From: Amycolatopsis tolypomycina
GTDB lineage: Bacteria > Actinomycetota > Actinomycetes > Mycobacteriales > Pseudonocardiaceae
Assembly (NCBI RefSeq): GCF_900105945.1
Contig: NZ_FNSO01000004.1
Span: 310,001 to 374,000 of the forward strand
Direction: 5' to 3'
Length of the DNA: 64,000 nucleotides
Numbering within the stretch: the stretch's first letter is position 1; every line of letters begins with the position of its first letter. Under the pieces are notes generated by a model that saw only the letters and a list, made by a program, of their open reading frames with translations, was not told the DNA's origin and did no database searches. Shown here piece after piece: positions 18,946 through 27,724 of this stretch. Position numbers and translations under genes: made by a program.

Positions 18946-19448
18946 CGCTGCTTTCCTCTCGCGTCGATCGCGGCCTGCAGCGACGTCTTGTACGACTCGC
19001 TCGTCTCGGTGGCGCCGGTCACCGTGTCGATGTCGGCGCTCTGCGCCTTGATCGCTTCTTCCTGCAGCTTCGGGAGCGCGGTGAGCGACCGGCCGCTGTC
19101 CGGGGCCTGCAGCAGGGTGATGACGGCGATCCGCGAGCCGGTGAACGTCACCTGCACCTGCACGGTGCCGTACCGGCTGGACTCCGCGCTGCCCTGCGTG
19201 GTCACCGTCTCGTTCGCGGTGTCGCGAGTGGCCGGTGTGTCCGAAGTGGACGACGTCGGCGGCGCGGACGAAGTGGCCGGAGCCTCCGGAGCGGTGGTCG
19301 GCGGAGCGGCCGATGTGGACGGTGCGGTGACGGCAGGCGGTGGTGCCTGCGCGATGGCGGAGGTGTTCTGCACCGGCCCGGGCTCGAACCGCCAGACCGC
19401 GATGAACCCGGCGATCGACAGCGCGACGACGAAAATGGTCTTCTTCAC
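18942..19448 (-). CDS. Membrane-anchored FMN-binding domain protein
   Basis: 168 aa. An N-terminal hydrophobic helix (TIFVVALSIAGFIAVW) is followed by a Thr/Ser/Ala/Pro-rich linker (residues 28-88) and a C-terminal FMN-binding domain. That domain carries the flavinylation motif DTVTGATETSESYKTSL, where the Thr after GA is the expected FMN acceptor for ApbE. The domain should face outside the membrane. GTG 19448 is preceded by AGGGGGAAG. It lies between the ferric-reductase-like gene (12 nt away) and apbE (overlap), so a flavin electron relay at the cell surface is likely. Confidence 0.88.
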   Translation of the reverse strand: MKKTIFVVALSIAGFIAVWRFEPGPVQNTSAIAQAPPPAVTAPSTSAAPPTTAPEAPATSSAPPTSSTSDTPATRDTANETVTTQGSAESSRYGTVQVQVTFTGSRIAVITLLQAPDSGRSLTALPKLQEEAIKAQSADIDTVTGATETSESYKTSLQAAIDARGKQR

Positions 19449-19460
19449 AGCAGCTTCCCC

Positions 19461-20816
19461 CTAGGCCGCGAGGCTGAATCGTTCGGCGTGGACCTGGGAG
19501 TTCGGCACCTTCAGCTCACGCAGGCTGCGCAGCACCGCGGAAGTCATCCCGGGCGGGCCGCAGACGAACACGTCCCGTTCGTGCACGTCCGGCACCATCA
19601 TGTGCAGGTTCGCCGGCCCGAGCATCACCCCGCGCGGCCCGACCGCCTGGTCCGGTCCGGTGAGGAGGCTCACCATGGCGCCGCGTGCCTTGGCCAGCTC
19701 GTTGAGCTCCGGCAGCAGCACCGCGTCGGCCTGGTTGCGCACCCGGTACAGCACGACGACGTGGCCGTCGATGTCCTCCAGCAGCGCCCGGATCGGCGTG
19801 ATGCCGACGCCGCCCGCCACGAGCAGCGCGTTGGGCCGCGTCTGGTGGATCGTGGTGAAGGCGCCGTACGGGCCTTCGGCGAACACGCGCGTCCCGACGC
19901 GCAGATTGCGCAGCCCCGCGCTGGAATCGCCGAGCGCCTTCGCGGTCAGCCGCAGCGAACGGCCGTCGGGCGCGGCCGACAGCGAGAACGGATTCGCCTG
20001 CCACCACCGGTCCTTGGTCAGGAACCGCCACAGGAAGAACTGCCCCGCCTTGGCGGGCAGCTTGTCCAGGCGCTTGCCGGACATGTACACCGAGACGACG
20101 TCCGGCGACTCGGAAACCACCGCCGTGACACGCAGCTGGTGACGCAGGTTCCGCCACAGCGGCAGCACCACGCGCCCGAGGAGCACGGCCGCGCCGGCTC
20201 CGAGCCAGAGCGTCCACCAGTACGCCTTCGCCGTCTCCGAACCGGCGAACGACTGGCCCAGTGCCATCTGGTGCGTGAAGGCCAGGAACACCGCGGCGTA
20301 GGTGTAGAGGTGGATGAAGTGCCACGTCTCGTAGGCCAGCCGCTTGCGGGCGAACTTCGCCGAGGCGGCGCCGACGATGAGGATCACGGCGAAGGCGACC
20401 AGCGCCCGCAGGATCCCCTCGAGGGTGTTGGCCATCTCGACCAGTTCGTCGACGACGCCCTTGTCCGTGACCTCCGCGTAGCCCATGGTGATGAACACCA
20501 GGTGCGCCAGCAGGGTCCAGAGGATCGTGAAGCCGGTCCAGCGGTGCCAGGTGGTCAGCCGGTCCATCCCGAGCCGTCGGTCCAGCCAGGGCAGCCGGGC
20601 CACCAGCAGCAGCTGGACCGCCATCGCCAGCGCGCCGTACATCCCGGCGAGCCTGCCGATCGTGATCAGCACGTTCTGCGAAACCCCGGCCTGCACGAAC
20701 AGCACGGTGACGGCGGCCACGTTGGCGCCCAGGAAAAGGAAGAGGCCGGATTTCGCGGCGATCCGGGGGCGGATCGCCGGGCGCGCGGCCTCGGCGGTCT
20801 GCGTCATGGTGGTCAC
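19461..20816 (-). CDS. Ferric-reductase-like transmembrane flavoprotein
   Basis: 451 aa from GTG 20816, seven bases after AAGGGGG; ATG 20807 is an alternative. The N-terminal half has about six membrane helices of the ferric-reductase-like domain with paired His that can ligate haem (TWHRWTGF, LLAHLVF, TWHFIHLYTY, FTHQMAL). The C-terminal half is a ferredoxin-NADP reductase module: FAD site NPFSLSAAP, GPYGAF, NAD(P) site LLVAGGVGITPIRALLED and VFVCGPPGMTSA. It should carry electrons from NAD(P)H across the membrane to the flavinylated partner. First gene of the cassette, divergent from a two-component system. Confidence 0.9.
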   Translation of the reverse strand: MTTMTQTAEAARPAIRPRIAAKSGLFLFLGANVAAVTVLFVQAGVSQNVLITIGRLAGMYGALAMAVQLLLVARLPWLDRRLGMDRLTTWHRWTGFTILWTLLAHLVFITMGYAEVTDKGVVDELVEMANTLEGILRALVAFAVILIVGAASAKFARKRLAYETWHFIHLYTYAAVFLAFTHQMALGQSFAGSETAKAYWWTLWLGAGAAVLLGRVVLPLWRNLRHQLRVTAVVSESPDVVSVYMSGKRLDKLPAKAGQFFLWRFLTKDRWWQANPFSLSAAPDGRSLRLTAKALGDSSAGLRNLRVGTRVFAEGPYGAFTTIHQTRPNALLVAGGVGITPIRALLEDIDGHVVVLYRVRNQADAVLLPELNELAKARGAMVSLLTGPDQAVGPRGVMLGPANLHMMVPDVHERDVFVCGPPGMTSAVLRSLRELKVPNSQVHAERFSLAA

Positions 20817-20954
20817 ACGGATCCCCCTTCGGTTCGGTTCACGAAGGCCAGCCTCGCCGCCCGTGCTGTGGCGAGTCTGGGTGCCGGCTGTCGGAATCCT
20901 GTCGGCCGCCGCCTCGGGTCGCCCGGCGCGCTCGCGGCGGGAGAAGATGCAGGG

Positions 20955-21668
20955 GTGCAGACTCCCGACCCCGTGCGCCTGCTCGTCGTCGACGACGAGC
21001 CGCACATCGCCGACCTCGTCGCCACCGTCGCCCGGTACGAGGGCTGGCAGGCGGTCACGGCCGGCACCGGCCAGGCCGCGCTGAGCCGGGCCGCGGAGTT
21101 CGGGCCGGACATCGTCGTGCTCGACCTGATGCTGCCCGACCTCGACGGCTTCACCGTGCTCGACCGCCTGCGCGCGAACGGCAATGCCGTGCCCGTGGTC
21201 TTCCTCACGGCCAAGGACGCGACGGCCGACCGGATCGCCGGGCTCACCCGCGGGGGTGACGACTACCTCGTGAAGCCGTTTTCGGTCGAGGAGCTGATGG
21301 CGCGGCTGCGGGCGGTGCTGCGGCGCAGCGCCGGGCTCGCCCACCAGCCCGAGGCGCGCGGCGCCGTGCTGCGGGTCGGGGACCTGACGCTCGACGAGGA
21401 CACCCGCGAGGTCCGCCGCGGCGACGTCCTGGCCGAGCTGACGCCGACCGAGTACGAGCTGCTGCGCTACCTGATGCGCCGTTCGCCCGCGGTGCTGACC
21501 AAGGCGCAGATCCTCGACCACGTCTGGGAGTACGACTTCGGCGGCCGGTCCAATGTGGTCGAACTCGTCATTTCGCACCTGCGGCGCAAGGTCGACGCGG
21601 GCGACGGCGAGCCGCTGATCCACACCGTGCGCGGCGTCGGCTACGTCGTGCGGCAGGCGCACCGGTGA
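20955..21668 (+). CDS. OmpR-family response regulator
   Basis: 237 aa from GTG 20955. The receiver domain has acidic residues Asp13/Asp14, phospho-acceptor Asp57 (VVLDLMLPDLDGF), a Thr in FLTAKD and a Lys in YLVKPF. The C-terminal winged helix ends with VVELVISHLRRKVDAG and IHTVRGVGYVVR. It overlaps the histidine-kinase start by four bases (GTGA). It is divergent from the ferric-reductase cassette with a 138-bp shared region containing a CCTGTCGG-type direct repeat, so control of that cassette is plausible. Confidence 0.93.
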   Translation: MQTPDPVRLLVVDDEPHIADLVATVARYEGWQAVTAGTGQAALSRAAEFGPDIVVLDLMLPDLDGFTVLDRLRANGNAVPVVFLTAKDATADRIAGLTRGGDDYLVKPFSVEELMARLRAVLRRSAGLAHQPEARGAVLRVGDLTLDEDTREVRRGDVLAELTPTEYELLRYLMRRSPAVLTKAQILDHVWEYDFGGRSNVVELVISHLRRKVDAGDGEPLIHTVRGVGYVVRQAHR

Positions 21669-23086
21669 AGCGCTTTTTCGTCCGGTGGTACGGAGCCTGG
21701 CAGCGCACCCGGCTGGGCACCCGGATCACCCTCGGCCTCGGGGCGCTCGCGCTGGTGGTGTTCGCGGCCGTGGGCGTCACGACGGTCGGGATCATGCACG
21801 ACTACCTCGACCGGCGGCTCGACGAACAGCTGACCAAGAGCCAGAACACGCAGCTGCCGCAGCTGCGCCAGACGCACGGCTCGCCGCAGTCGGTGTACTC
21901 CTGGTACTCGGCGCTGTACAAGGTCACCGGCGGGGTCGCCGTGCCGGAGCCGGGCGGCCGGCTGCCGGGTGACGCGAAGCAGCTGGCGAAGATCGCCGCC
22001 GACGCGGTGGGCGGCGATGTCACCCGCACCGTCTACCTGCGCGACGACGGCCCGTACCGGGTGCGGGCGTGCCCGGTCGACGTCGACTCCGTGCTGCTCT
22101 CGGCCGCGCCGCAGAAGGACCTCGAAGGCACCGTCCAGCAGCTGATCTGGGTGGAGGTCGGCGCGTTCGCGCTCGCGCTGGGCGTGCTGGTGGTCGTGGG
22201 ACGGCTGGTGCTGCGCCGCGGCCTGCGCCCGCTGGCCGACATGGCGGGCACCGCGCACGACATCGCCTCGCACGACCTCACCGCCAACCCGGACCTGCCG
22301 GTGCGCGCGGCGGGCGCCGGCGGCGGCGCCGAGGTCGAGGAGCTGCGGACGGCGTTCAACGTGATGCTGGCCCACATCGACACCTCGCTGGCCGCGAAGA
22401 CGGAGGCCAACGAGCGGCTGCGCCGGTTCGTCGCGGACGCTTCGCACGAGCTGCGGACGCCGCTGACGTCGATCCGCGGGTACGCCGACCTGTTCCGCTA
22501 CGCCGCGGCGAACGAGCCGGCCGAGCGCGAGGCACACCTGGCGAAGATCCGCGAGGAGACCGCGCGGATGACCGTGCTCGTCGACGACCTCCTGCTGCTG
22601 GCCCGGCTCGACGCGCGGGCCGCCGAGACGCCGTTGCGGCCCGAGCGCGTCGACCTGGCCGAGCTGGCCGGGGACGCGGCGGACGCGTTCGCCGCCGGGC
22701 GGCCGGACCACCCGCTGACTTCGGCGTTCTCGACGGCGTTCGTGGACGCCGACCCGGTCCGGCTGCGGCAGGTGCTGGACAACCTGCTGGCCAACGCGGC
22801 CGTGCACACGCCGCCCGGGACGTCGGTGCACGTCTCGGTGGCCGCGGCGGATGGATCCGCGGTGGTGGAGGTCACCGACTCCGGACCCGGGATCGCGGTG
22901 GCCGATCAGGAGCGGATCTTCGACCGGTTCTTCCGCGTCGACGACTCCCGCACCCGCGGCAACGGCGGCACCGGCCTCGGGCTGTCGGTGGTCCATTCCC
23001 TGGTCACGGCGCACGGCGGCACGGTCTCGGTGACGTCGTCGCCGGGCCGGACCACGTTCAGCGTGCGGTTGCCGCTCGCGCGGTGA
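21665..23086 (+). CDS. Sensor histidine kinase
   Basis: 473 aa. Two membrane helices (about residues 18-40 and 160-184) bracket an extracytoplasmic sensor of about 120 residues. HAMP domain, then the H-box FVADASHELRTPLTSIRGYA (His261), N-box LDNLLANAAVHTPPGT, G-boxes DSGPGIAVADQERIFDRFF and GGTGLGLSVVHSLV. Cognate of the overlapping OmpR-type regulator. Its 3' end overlaps the convergent gene 23058-23714 by 29 bp. Confidence 0.94.
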   Translation: MKRFFVRWYGAWQRTRLGTRITLGLGALALVVFAAVGVTTVGIMHDYLDRRLDEQLTKSQNTQLPQLRQTHGSPQSVYSWYSALYKVTGGVAVPEPGGRLPGDAKQLAKIAADAVGGDVTRTVYLRDDGPYRVRACPVDVDSVLLSAAPQKDLEGTVQQLIWVEVGAFALALGVLVVVGRLVLRRGLRPLADMAGTAHDIASHDLTANPDLPVRAAGAGGGAEVEELRTAFNVMLAHIDTSLAAKTEANERLRRFVADASHELRTPLTSIRGYADLFRYAAANEPAEREAHLAKIREETARMTVLVDDLLLLARLDARAAETPLRPERVDLAELAGDAADAFAAGRPDHPLTSAFSTAFVDADPVRLRQVLDNLLANAAVHTPPGTSVHVSVAAADGSAVVEVTDSGPGIAVADQERIFDRFFRVDDSRTRGNGGTGLGLSVVHSLVTAHGGTVSVTSSPGRTTFSVRLPLAR

Positions 23087-23714
23087 CGTGCTCCGGGGTG
23101 GTCCAGCCGGGCGAGAGGTCTTCGGACGGTTCGGGCGCGCCGTAGACCGTCCGGACCGGGAGCACGCCGGCCCAGGCGGTGTCGGCCTCGACGTCTTCGG
23201 GTTCGTCGTCCGGGCCTTCGGCGCGCATCTTCACCGACGCCTCGGCGAGGTCCAGCGCGAGCACCGACACCGCGGCGAACTCCTTGGCGTTGACTTCGCG
23301 CGCGTGCTCCCACGAGCCCGGCGCGAGGTGGTCGGTGAGCACCTTGAGGCCGTGCCTCTTCGCGTCGGCGTCGAGGACCGGCGTGGCCTGGCCGAGGATG
23401 ACGGCGCTGCGGTAGTTCATCGAGTGGTTGTTGACCGAGCGCGAGTAGACGATGCCGTCGAGGAGCGTCACGGTCACGCAGACGTCGAGGCCGTGCGCGG
23501 CGGTGCGGAGGCTGGCCGCGCCGGTCGAGCCGTGCAGGTAGAGCGTGTCGCCGTCGCGGCCGTAGCCGGTGGGGAGGACCAGTGGAACGCCGTCGCGGAC
23601 GACCCCGAGGTGGCAGATCAGGCCTTCGTCCAGGACGGCGTGCAGCGCGGAGCGGTCGGTGACGGCGCGGTGCTTCTTGCGGCCGAGCGTGGTGCGGGGC
23701 GTGGTCGACAACAT
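23058..23714 (-). CDS. Pyridoxamine-phosphate-oxidase-fold FMN-binding protein
   Basis: 218 aa. Split-barrel flavoprotein of the NimA/PNPOx-like group: LICHLGVVRDGVPLVLPTGYGR, LYLHGSTGAASLR and VNNHSMNYRSAVILG match the family. The C-terminal 50 residues are acidic and Pro-rich. It probably binds FMN or a related flavin; substrate unknown. It is divergent from a MocR-type regulator with only 88 bp between the starts, the typical layout when MocR proteins control a flavin- or B6-related gene. Confidence 0.85.
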   Translation of the reverse strand: MLSTTPRTTLGRKKHRAVTDRSALHAVLDEGLICHLGVVRDGVPLVLPTGYGRDGDTLYLHGSTGAASLRTAAHGLDVCVTVTLLDGIVYSRSVNNHSMNYRSAVILGQATPVLDADAKRHGLKVLTDHLAPGSWEHAREVNAKEFAAVSVLALDLAEASVKMRAEGPDDEPEDVEADTAWAGVLPVRTVYGAPEPSEDLSPGWTTPEHVTARAATAR

Positions 23715-23753
23715 GCGACCAGCGTCTCCCGGTCCAGTGGCCTCGGAAAACGG

Positions 23754-23788
23754 CCACTTCTCGTACACTTGGGAAGTCCACTTCTCGT
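23754..23788. promoter_or_regulatory. Direct repeat in MocR/PNPOx-like divergent promoter
   Basis: CCACTTCTCGT occurs at 23754-23764 and 23778-23788, 24 bp apart centre to centre (about two helical turns), with CACTTGGGAAGTCC between. MocR regulators commonly bind repeats near their own promoters, so this is the candidate operator for both genes. Confidence 0.5.
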
Positions 23789-23802
23789 TCGGGGAGGTCC
23801 TC

Positions 23803-25167
23803 GTGTCCGACACCGCGCTCCCGGTGAGCCTCGACCGGTCGGCGGTGACGCCGCTGGCGGTGCAGCTGGCGGACGCGCTGCGCGAAGCGGCGGCAAGCGG
23901 CCACCTGCGCGGCGGCGACCGGCTGCCTTCGACGCGGGCCTTGGCGGGACGGCTCGGCGTCAGCCGCACGGTGACCTCGGCGGCGTACGAACAGCTGCAC
24001 GCCGAGGGCTGGATCGCGGGGCGCCACGGCTCCGGCACGTACGTGACGACGCCGCCGTCTTCGTCGGCCTCCTCGGTGCCGGCGCCCGCTGTCCCGGCGG
24101 TCGAGGCGGTTTCGCCGGTGCTGCTGGACCTCGGCCCGGGGACGCCGTGGGCGGCCGGGCTGGACCGCGCGGCCTGGCGCCGGGCCTGGCGGGCGGCGGC
24201 GGACCCGGAGCCCCTGGTCCGCGCCCACCGCGCCGGGCTGCCGGAGTACCGCGCGGCGGTGTCGGAGCACCTCCTGCGGCACCGAGGCTTGGCGGCGGGC
24301 TCGGTCCTGGCGACGGGCGGCACGACGGCGGCGGTGGTCGAGCTGGCGGCGGCGGTGCTGGAGCGCGGGGACGTCGTCGCGGTCGAGGAACCGGGGTACC
24401 AGCGGGCGGTGCAGGCGTTCCGGCGGGCCGGGATGCGGGTGGTGGGCGTGCCGGTGGATCTTGAGGGGCTGCGTCCTTCGGCGATTCCTCCGGACGCCAG
24501 GGCGGTCTACTGCTCGCCGGCCCACCAGTACCCAATGGGCAGCAGGCTGAGCGCGGCCCGGCGGGTGTCGCTGGTGGAGCGCGCGCGTGCTGACGGGATG
24601 CTGGTCATCGAGGACGACTACGACGGCGAGCTGCGGTTCGACGTGGCACCGCTGCCGATGCTGGCGGCGCTGGCACCGGACGTGGTGGTGCACCTGGGGA
24701 CGACGTCGAAGATCTTGACGCCCACTTTGGGTGCGGGCTGGATGGTGGCCCCGGAGGCGATCACGTCGGCGGTGCTGGCGTACCGCGACCTGACGGGGAC
24801 ACGGCCGTCACCGGCGGGACAGCGGGTGCTGTACGAGTTCGCGCGAAACGGCGACCTGGGACGTCACCTGCGAAAGCTGCGCCGCGAGATGGCGGAGAGG
24901 CGGACCCTGCTGGCGGGGGCCTTGTCGGCGGCGGAGGTGCCGGTGCGGGGTGACGACGCGGGGGCGCACCTGGTGGTGCCGTTTTCGTCGGCTTCGGTGG
25001 AGGCTTCGGTGATCGCGGCGGCCGAGCGGCGCGGGATCCGGTTGGACGGGCTGGCGCGGCACTTCGCCGGGACGCCGTCGGCGCACGGGGTGGCGATCGG
25101 GTACGCGGGGTGTTCGCGGGAGGCTTTGGTGGCGGCGTTGCCGACACTGGTGGCTTTGCTGCGGTGA
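23803..25167 (+). CDS. MocR-family (GntR/aminotransferase) regulator
   Basis: 454 aa from GTG 23803, with GGGGAGG seven to nine bases upstream. N-terminal GntR winged helix (PLAVQLADALREAAASGHLR, then RLGVSRTVTSAAYEQL). A low-complexity linker follows, then a fold-type I aminotransferase-like domain binding PLP. The Schiff-base lysine is Lys303 (TTSKILTP), and VIEDDYDGELRF supplies the PLP aspartate. Such proteins sense PLP or amino-acid adducts. The final codons (GGTGGCTTTGCTGCGG) are duplicated right after the stop. Confidence 0.9.
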   Translation: MSDTALPVSLDRSAVTPLAVQLADALREAAASGHLRGGDRLPSTRALAGRLGVSRTVTSAAYEQLHAEGWIAGRHGSGTYVTTPPSSSASSVPAPAVPAVEAVSPVLLDLGPGTPWAAGLDRAAWRRAWRAAADPEPLVRAHRAGLPEYRAAVSEHLLRHRGLAAGSVLATGGTTAAVVELAAAVLERGDVVAVEEPGYQRAVQAFRRAGMRVVGVPVDLEGLRPSAIPPDARAVYCSPAHQYPMGSRLSAARRVSLVERARADGMLVIEDDYDGELRFDVAPLPMLAALAPDVVVHLGTTSKILTPTLGAGWMVAPEAITSAVLAYRDLTGTRPSPAGQRVLYEFARNGDLGRHLRKLRREMAERRTLLAGALSAAEVPVRGDDAGAHLVVPFSSASVEASVIAAAERRGIRLDGLARHFAGTPSAHGVAIGYAGCSREALVAALPTLVALLR

Positions 25168-25197
25168 GGCTTTGGTGGCTTTGCTGCGGGTGAGGCG

Positions 25198-25227
25198 TTG
25201 TCCACAGTTTGGTGGGGCTGTGGACAA
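25198..25227. repeat. Inverted DnaA-box-like pair, copy 3 (R3)
   Basis: TTGTCCACA (25198-25206) and its exact complement TGTGGACAA (25219-25227) are separated by 12 bp rich in G. The nonamer equals the actinobacterial DnaA-box consensus. The same 30-bp layout recurs at 42514 and 42925. It follows a duplicated tip of the preceding gene and is followed by CCGATACGCT and a GGGAGGGCGGGTG minisatellite. Confidence 0.75.
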
Positions 25228-25294
25228 GGTGGCCCGGTCGGCGCATTCCGCGGCCTCGGCGTCGGTCGCTGCCGATACGCTCAATTCGGTGGGC

Positions 25295-25405
25295 GGTTCC
25301 CCCTGGGAGGGCGGGTGCGGCCGGGGGTCCGGCGGTTCCTTGGGAGGGCGGGTGCGGCCCGGCGCCGGCGGTTCGCTGGGAGGGCGGGTGCGGCCGGGGG
25401 CCGGC
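25295..25405. repeat. 36-39 bp tandem repeat with GGGAGGGCGGGTG core
   Basis: Three units (25295-25333, 25334-25369, 25370-25405) share GGTTC-CTGGGAGGGCGGGTGCGG-CCGGC. They fill the 533-bp gap between the MocR gene and ddl together with the DnaA-box pair and a long palindrome. The core also follows the elements at 42.6 and 43.0 kb. No gene is supported in this gap. Confidence 0.75.
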
Positions 25406-25462
25406 GGCATGACCGGCACCCACCCAGACCTCCCCCGCCACCCCGATCCGAAGCCGGCACGC

Positions 25463-25518
25463 GGACGGTGGTGCCGGGTCAAGGCACGCTTTCCCGCCTT
25501 GACGCGGTACCACCGTCC
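25463..25518. terminator. Long hairpin in MocR-ddl gap
   Basis: Arms of 23 bp (25463-25485 and 25496-25518, two mismatches) flank a 10-nt loop. Outer CCACCCCG/CGGGGTGG segments extend the symmetry. Probably terminates readthrough from the MocR gene. 25519-25686 has no other recognisable feature. Confidence 0.6.
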
Positions 25519-25700
25519 GTAGTGACAATCGAGCTTCGGGGTGGTGGACCAACGACAATTTCGCCGGAACTGAGCCGAAAGCCGCCAACTCCGAAACCCA
25601 CCAACCCCTCGACACACAAGACGTACCAACCCCGTCACCGGTTGCGTTCACCGCACCGGGCTCGGCTGTTCGCTGAGGTCACCGGGTACGGTGGCTCACC

Positions 25701-26795
25701 ATGAGCGAGAAGATCCGGGTGGCCGTCGTGTTCGGTGGGCGCAGCAGCGAGCACACCATCTCGTGCCTGTCCGCCGGGAGCGTCCTCGGCCACCTCGACC
25801 CCGAACGGTTCGAGGCCGTCCCCGTCGGGATCACCCGCGCGGGCCGGTGGGTGCTCGGCACCGGTGACTCCGCTCAGCTCGCCATCCGCGGCCGCGAACT
25901 GCCGTCCGTCGACGACGGCAAGGGGCTCGTCCTCGCCGGCGATCCCTCCAGCCAGGGCCTCGTCGCCGTGGAACCCGGGCGGGAAAGCGAAATGCTGTCG
26001 CAGGTCGACGTCGTCTTCCCCGTCCTGCACGGCGCCTTCGGCGAAGACGGCACCATCCAGGGGCTGCTCGAACTCGCCGGCATCCCGTACGTCGGGCCCG
26101 GGGTGCTCGCCAGCGCCGCCGCCATGGACAAGGAAACCGCCAAGAAACTCCTTGCCGCCGAAGGGCTTCCGGTCGGCACCTACCGGGCTCTCCGGCGAAA
26201 CCAGTCCACTTTGGACGACCAGGAGAAGGAAGCCCTCGGCCTCCCCGTCTTCGTCAAGCCCTCGCGGGCCGGCAGCTCCGTCGGGATCTCGCGCGTCGCC
26301 GACTGGGCCGAGCTGGACGCCGCCGTCGAACTCGCCCGGGCCACCGATCCCAAGGTGCTCGTCGAGGCCGCCGTCGTCGGGCGGGAAGTCGAGTGCGGTG
26401 TCCTCGAATTCCCGGACGGCCGCGTCGAAGCCTCGCTGCCTGCCGAGATCCGTGTCCTCTCCGAAGACGAAAACGCCTGGTACGACTTCGAAACCAAGTA
26501 CCTCGGCGACGACGCCGAACTCGACATCCCGGCCAAGCTCGACGACGCCCTCACCGAGAAGCTCCGCGCGATGGCCGTCGAAGCCTTCCGGGCGCTGGAC
26601 TGCCAGGGCCTGGCCCGCGTCGACTTCTTCGTCACCGAAGACCACGAGCTGATCATCAACGAGGTCAACACCATGCCGGGCTTCACGACGAAGTCCGCCT
26701 ACCCGAAGATGTGGGAGGTCACCGGCATGGACTACGCGACGCTGCTGACCACCCTCGTCGAGACGGCGATCGCCCGCGGAACCGGCCTCCGCTAA
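25701..26795 (+). CDS. ddl: D-alanine-D-alanine ligase
   Basis: 364 aa. Makes D-Ala-D-Ala for peptidoglycan in the cytoplasm. N-terminal [17 protein letters not shown], substrate loop [22 protein letters not shown]-grasp segments [16 protein letters not shown] and [16 protein letters not shown], and metal site [11 protein letters not shown] are all intact. No Shine-Dalgarno is visible. TACGGT ends eight bases before the ATG, so the transcript may be nearly leaderless. It converges on the DUF3515 gene with two bases between the stops. Syntenic with Rv2981c. Confidence 0.96.
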   Translation: MSEKIRVAVVFGGRSSEHTISCLSAGSVLGHLDPERFEAVPVGITRAGRWVLGTGDSAQLAIRGRELPSVDDGKGLVLAGDPSSQGLVAVEPGRESEMLSQVDVVFPVLHGAFGEDGTIQGLLELAGIPYVGPGVLASAAAMDKETAKKLLAAEGLPVGTYRALRRNQSTLDDQEKEALGLPVFVKPSRAGSSVGISRVADWAELDAAVELARATDPKVLVEAAVVGREVECGVLEFPDGRVEASLPAEIRVLSEDENAWYDFETKYLGDDAELDIPAKLDDALTEKLRAMAVEAFRALDCQGLARVDFFVTEDHELIINEVNTMPGFTTKSAYPKMWEVTGMDYATLLTTLVETAIARGTGLR

Positions 26796-26797
26796 AG

Positions 26798-27334
26798 CTA
26801 GGAGAACCGCAGCGGCTGCGGAGCCAGCTTCGCGGCCACCGCGTCCGAGACGGCCTGCAGTGGCCCGGTCCCGGCGCTGTCCGGCACCGTCAGCGCCGCG
26901 TAGACCTCGCGGTCCACCACGTACCACGTCGACGTGCCCTCGCCCGGCACCTGCAGCCACTGCACCTTGTTCACCAGCCGCAGCTGCGCCGTCGGCGTCA
27001 GCTCCGGCGGCCGGTCGAGGCCGCAGCGCAGCACCACGGGATCCTCCGCACCCCAGGCCACCGTCGCCGGCGGGGCCGGGGACGCCAGGGTGCGCACCTT
27101 CAGCGCCGTCCCGTTCGAGGTCAGCTCGGTGGGCACGGCGCCCAGCAGCGTCGTGCACGCCGGCGCCCCCGCGGCAGGCGCCGGCACGGCGACGAGCGGC
27201 AACGGGCCGGCCAAGGAGTCCGGGGAGGGCCGCGTCAGCGCGAAGACGGCGACGGCGACCGCCAGGGCCACGGCGAGCGCGGCCGCCGTGACGAGCACCA
27301 CTCGCGGCGGTGCACCAGTGTCGGAATCAGGCAC
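26798..27334 (-). CDS. DUF3515 membrane-anchored protein
   Basis: 178 aa. One N-terminal membrane helix (VVLVTAAALAVALAVAVAVF, about residues 12-33), then an extracytoplasmic domain with two cysteines (APACTTLL and VLRCGLDRP). The DUF3515 pattern ELTSNGTALKVRTL... WGAEDPVVLRCGL ... WYVVDREVYAAL is clear. Function unknown. It sits next to ddl in many actinobacteria (Rv2980 in M. tuberculosis), which hints at an envelope role (inference). Confidence 0.85.
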   Translation of the reverse strand: MPDSDTGAPPRVVLVTAAALAVALAVAVAVFALTRPSPDSLAGPLPLVAVPAPAAGAPACTTLLGAVPTELTSNGTALKVRTLASPAPPATVAWGAEDPVVLRCGLDRPPELTPTAQLRLVNKVQWLQVPGEGTSTWYVVDREVYAALTVPDSAGTGPLQAVSDAVAAKLAPQPLRFS

Positions 27335-27353
27335 CCGACCACTACACCACTGG

Positions 27354-27587
27354 TCAGAGGTGGACCACCGGGCAGGTCAGCGTCCGCGTGATGCCCTCCA
27401 CGTTCTGCACCTTCGCCACGACGAGCTGGCCCAGCTGGTCGACGTTGTCGGCGGCCGCGCGGACGATGACGTCGTACGGTCCGGTGACATCCTCCGAGCT
27501 GGTCACACCCGGGATGCTGGAGATCTCGGCAGCCACCGCGGCCGCCTTGCCGACCTCGGTCTGGATGAGGATGTATGCGTGGACCAC
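27354..27587 (-). CDS. Stand-alone Lrp/AsnC ligand-binding domain protein
   Basis: 77 aa from GTG 27587, preceded by GAAAGGG. It is only the RAM/ACT-like ligand domain of Lrp regulators (VVHAYILIQTEVGKAAAV, SSEDVTGPYDVIVRAAA, VVAKVQNVEGITRTLTCP) with no DNA-binding helix. Such single-domain proteins form dimers and octamers and may bind amino acids or modulate full-length Lrp proteins. Conserved neighbour of thiL and ddl. It lies 19 nt upstream of the DUF3515 gene. Confidence 0.88.
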   Translation of the reverse strand: MVHAYILIQTEVGKAAAVAAEISSIPGVTSSEDVTGPYDVIVRAAADNVDQLGQLVVAKVQNVEGITRTLTCPVVHL

Positions 27588-27724
27588 GGCGCGCCCTTTC
27601 GTCGGGATCGATCGGCTCAAGGTAGGAACGTCATCAGCAACGTATCGCCAGCTCATCGAAAAACATAGGGCATCCGACTATCGGTGATCGATCTTTGTCC
27701 CGGTAGAGAAAGCAGAGGTGACCG

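Noticed and set aside
25198..25227. Chromosomal or plasmid origin of replication
   Set aside because: Only two nonamers are present per element, there is no dnaA/dnaN neighbourhood, no AT-rich unwinding region and no replication gene.
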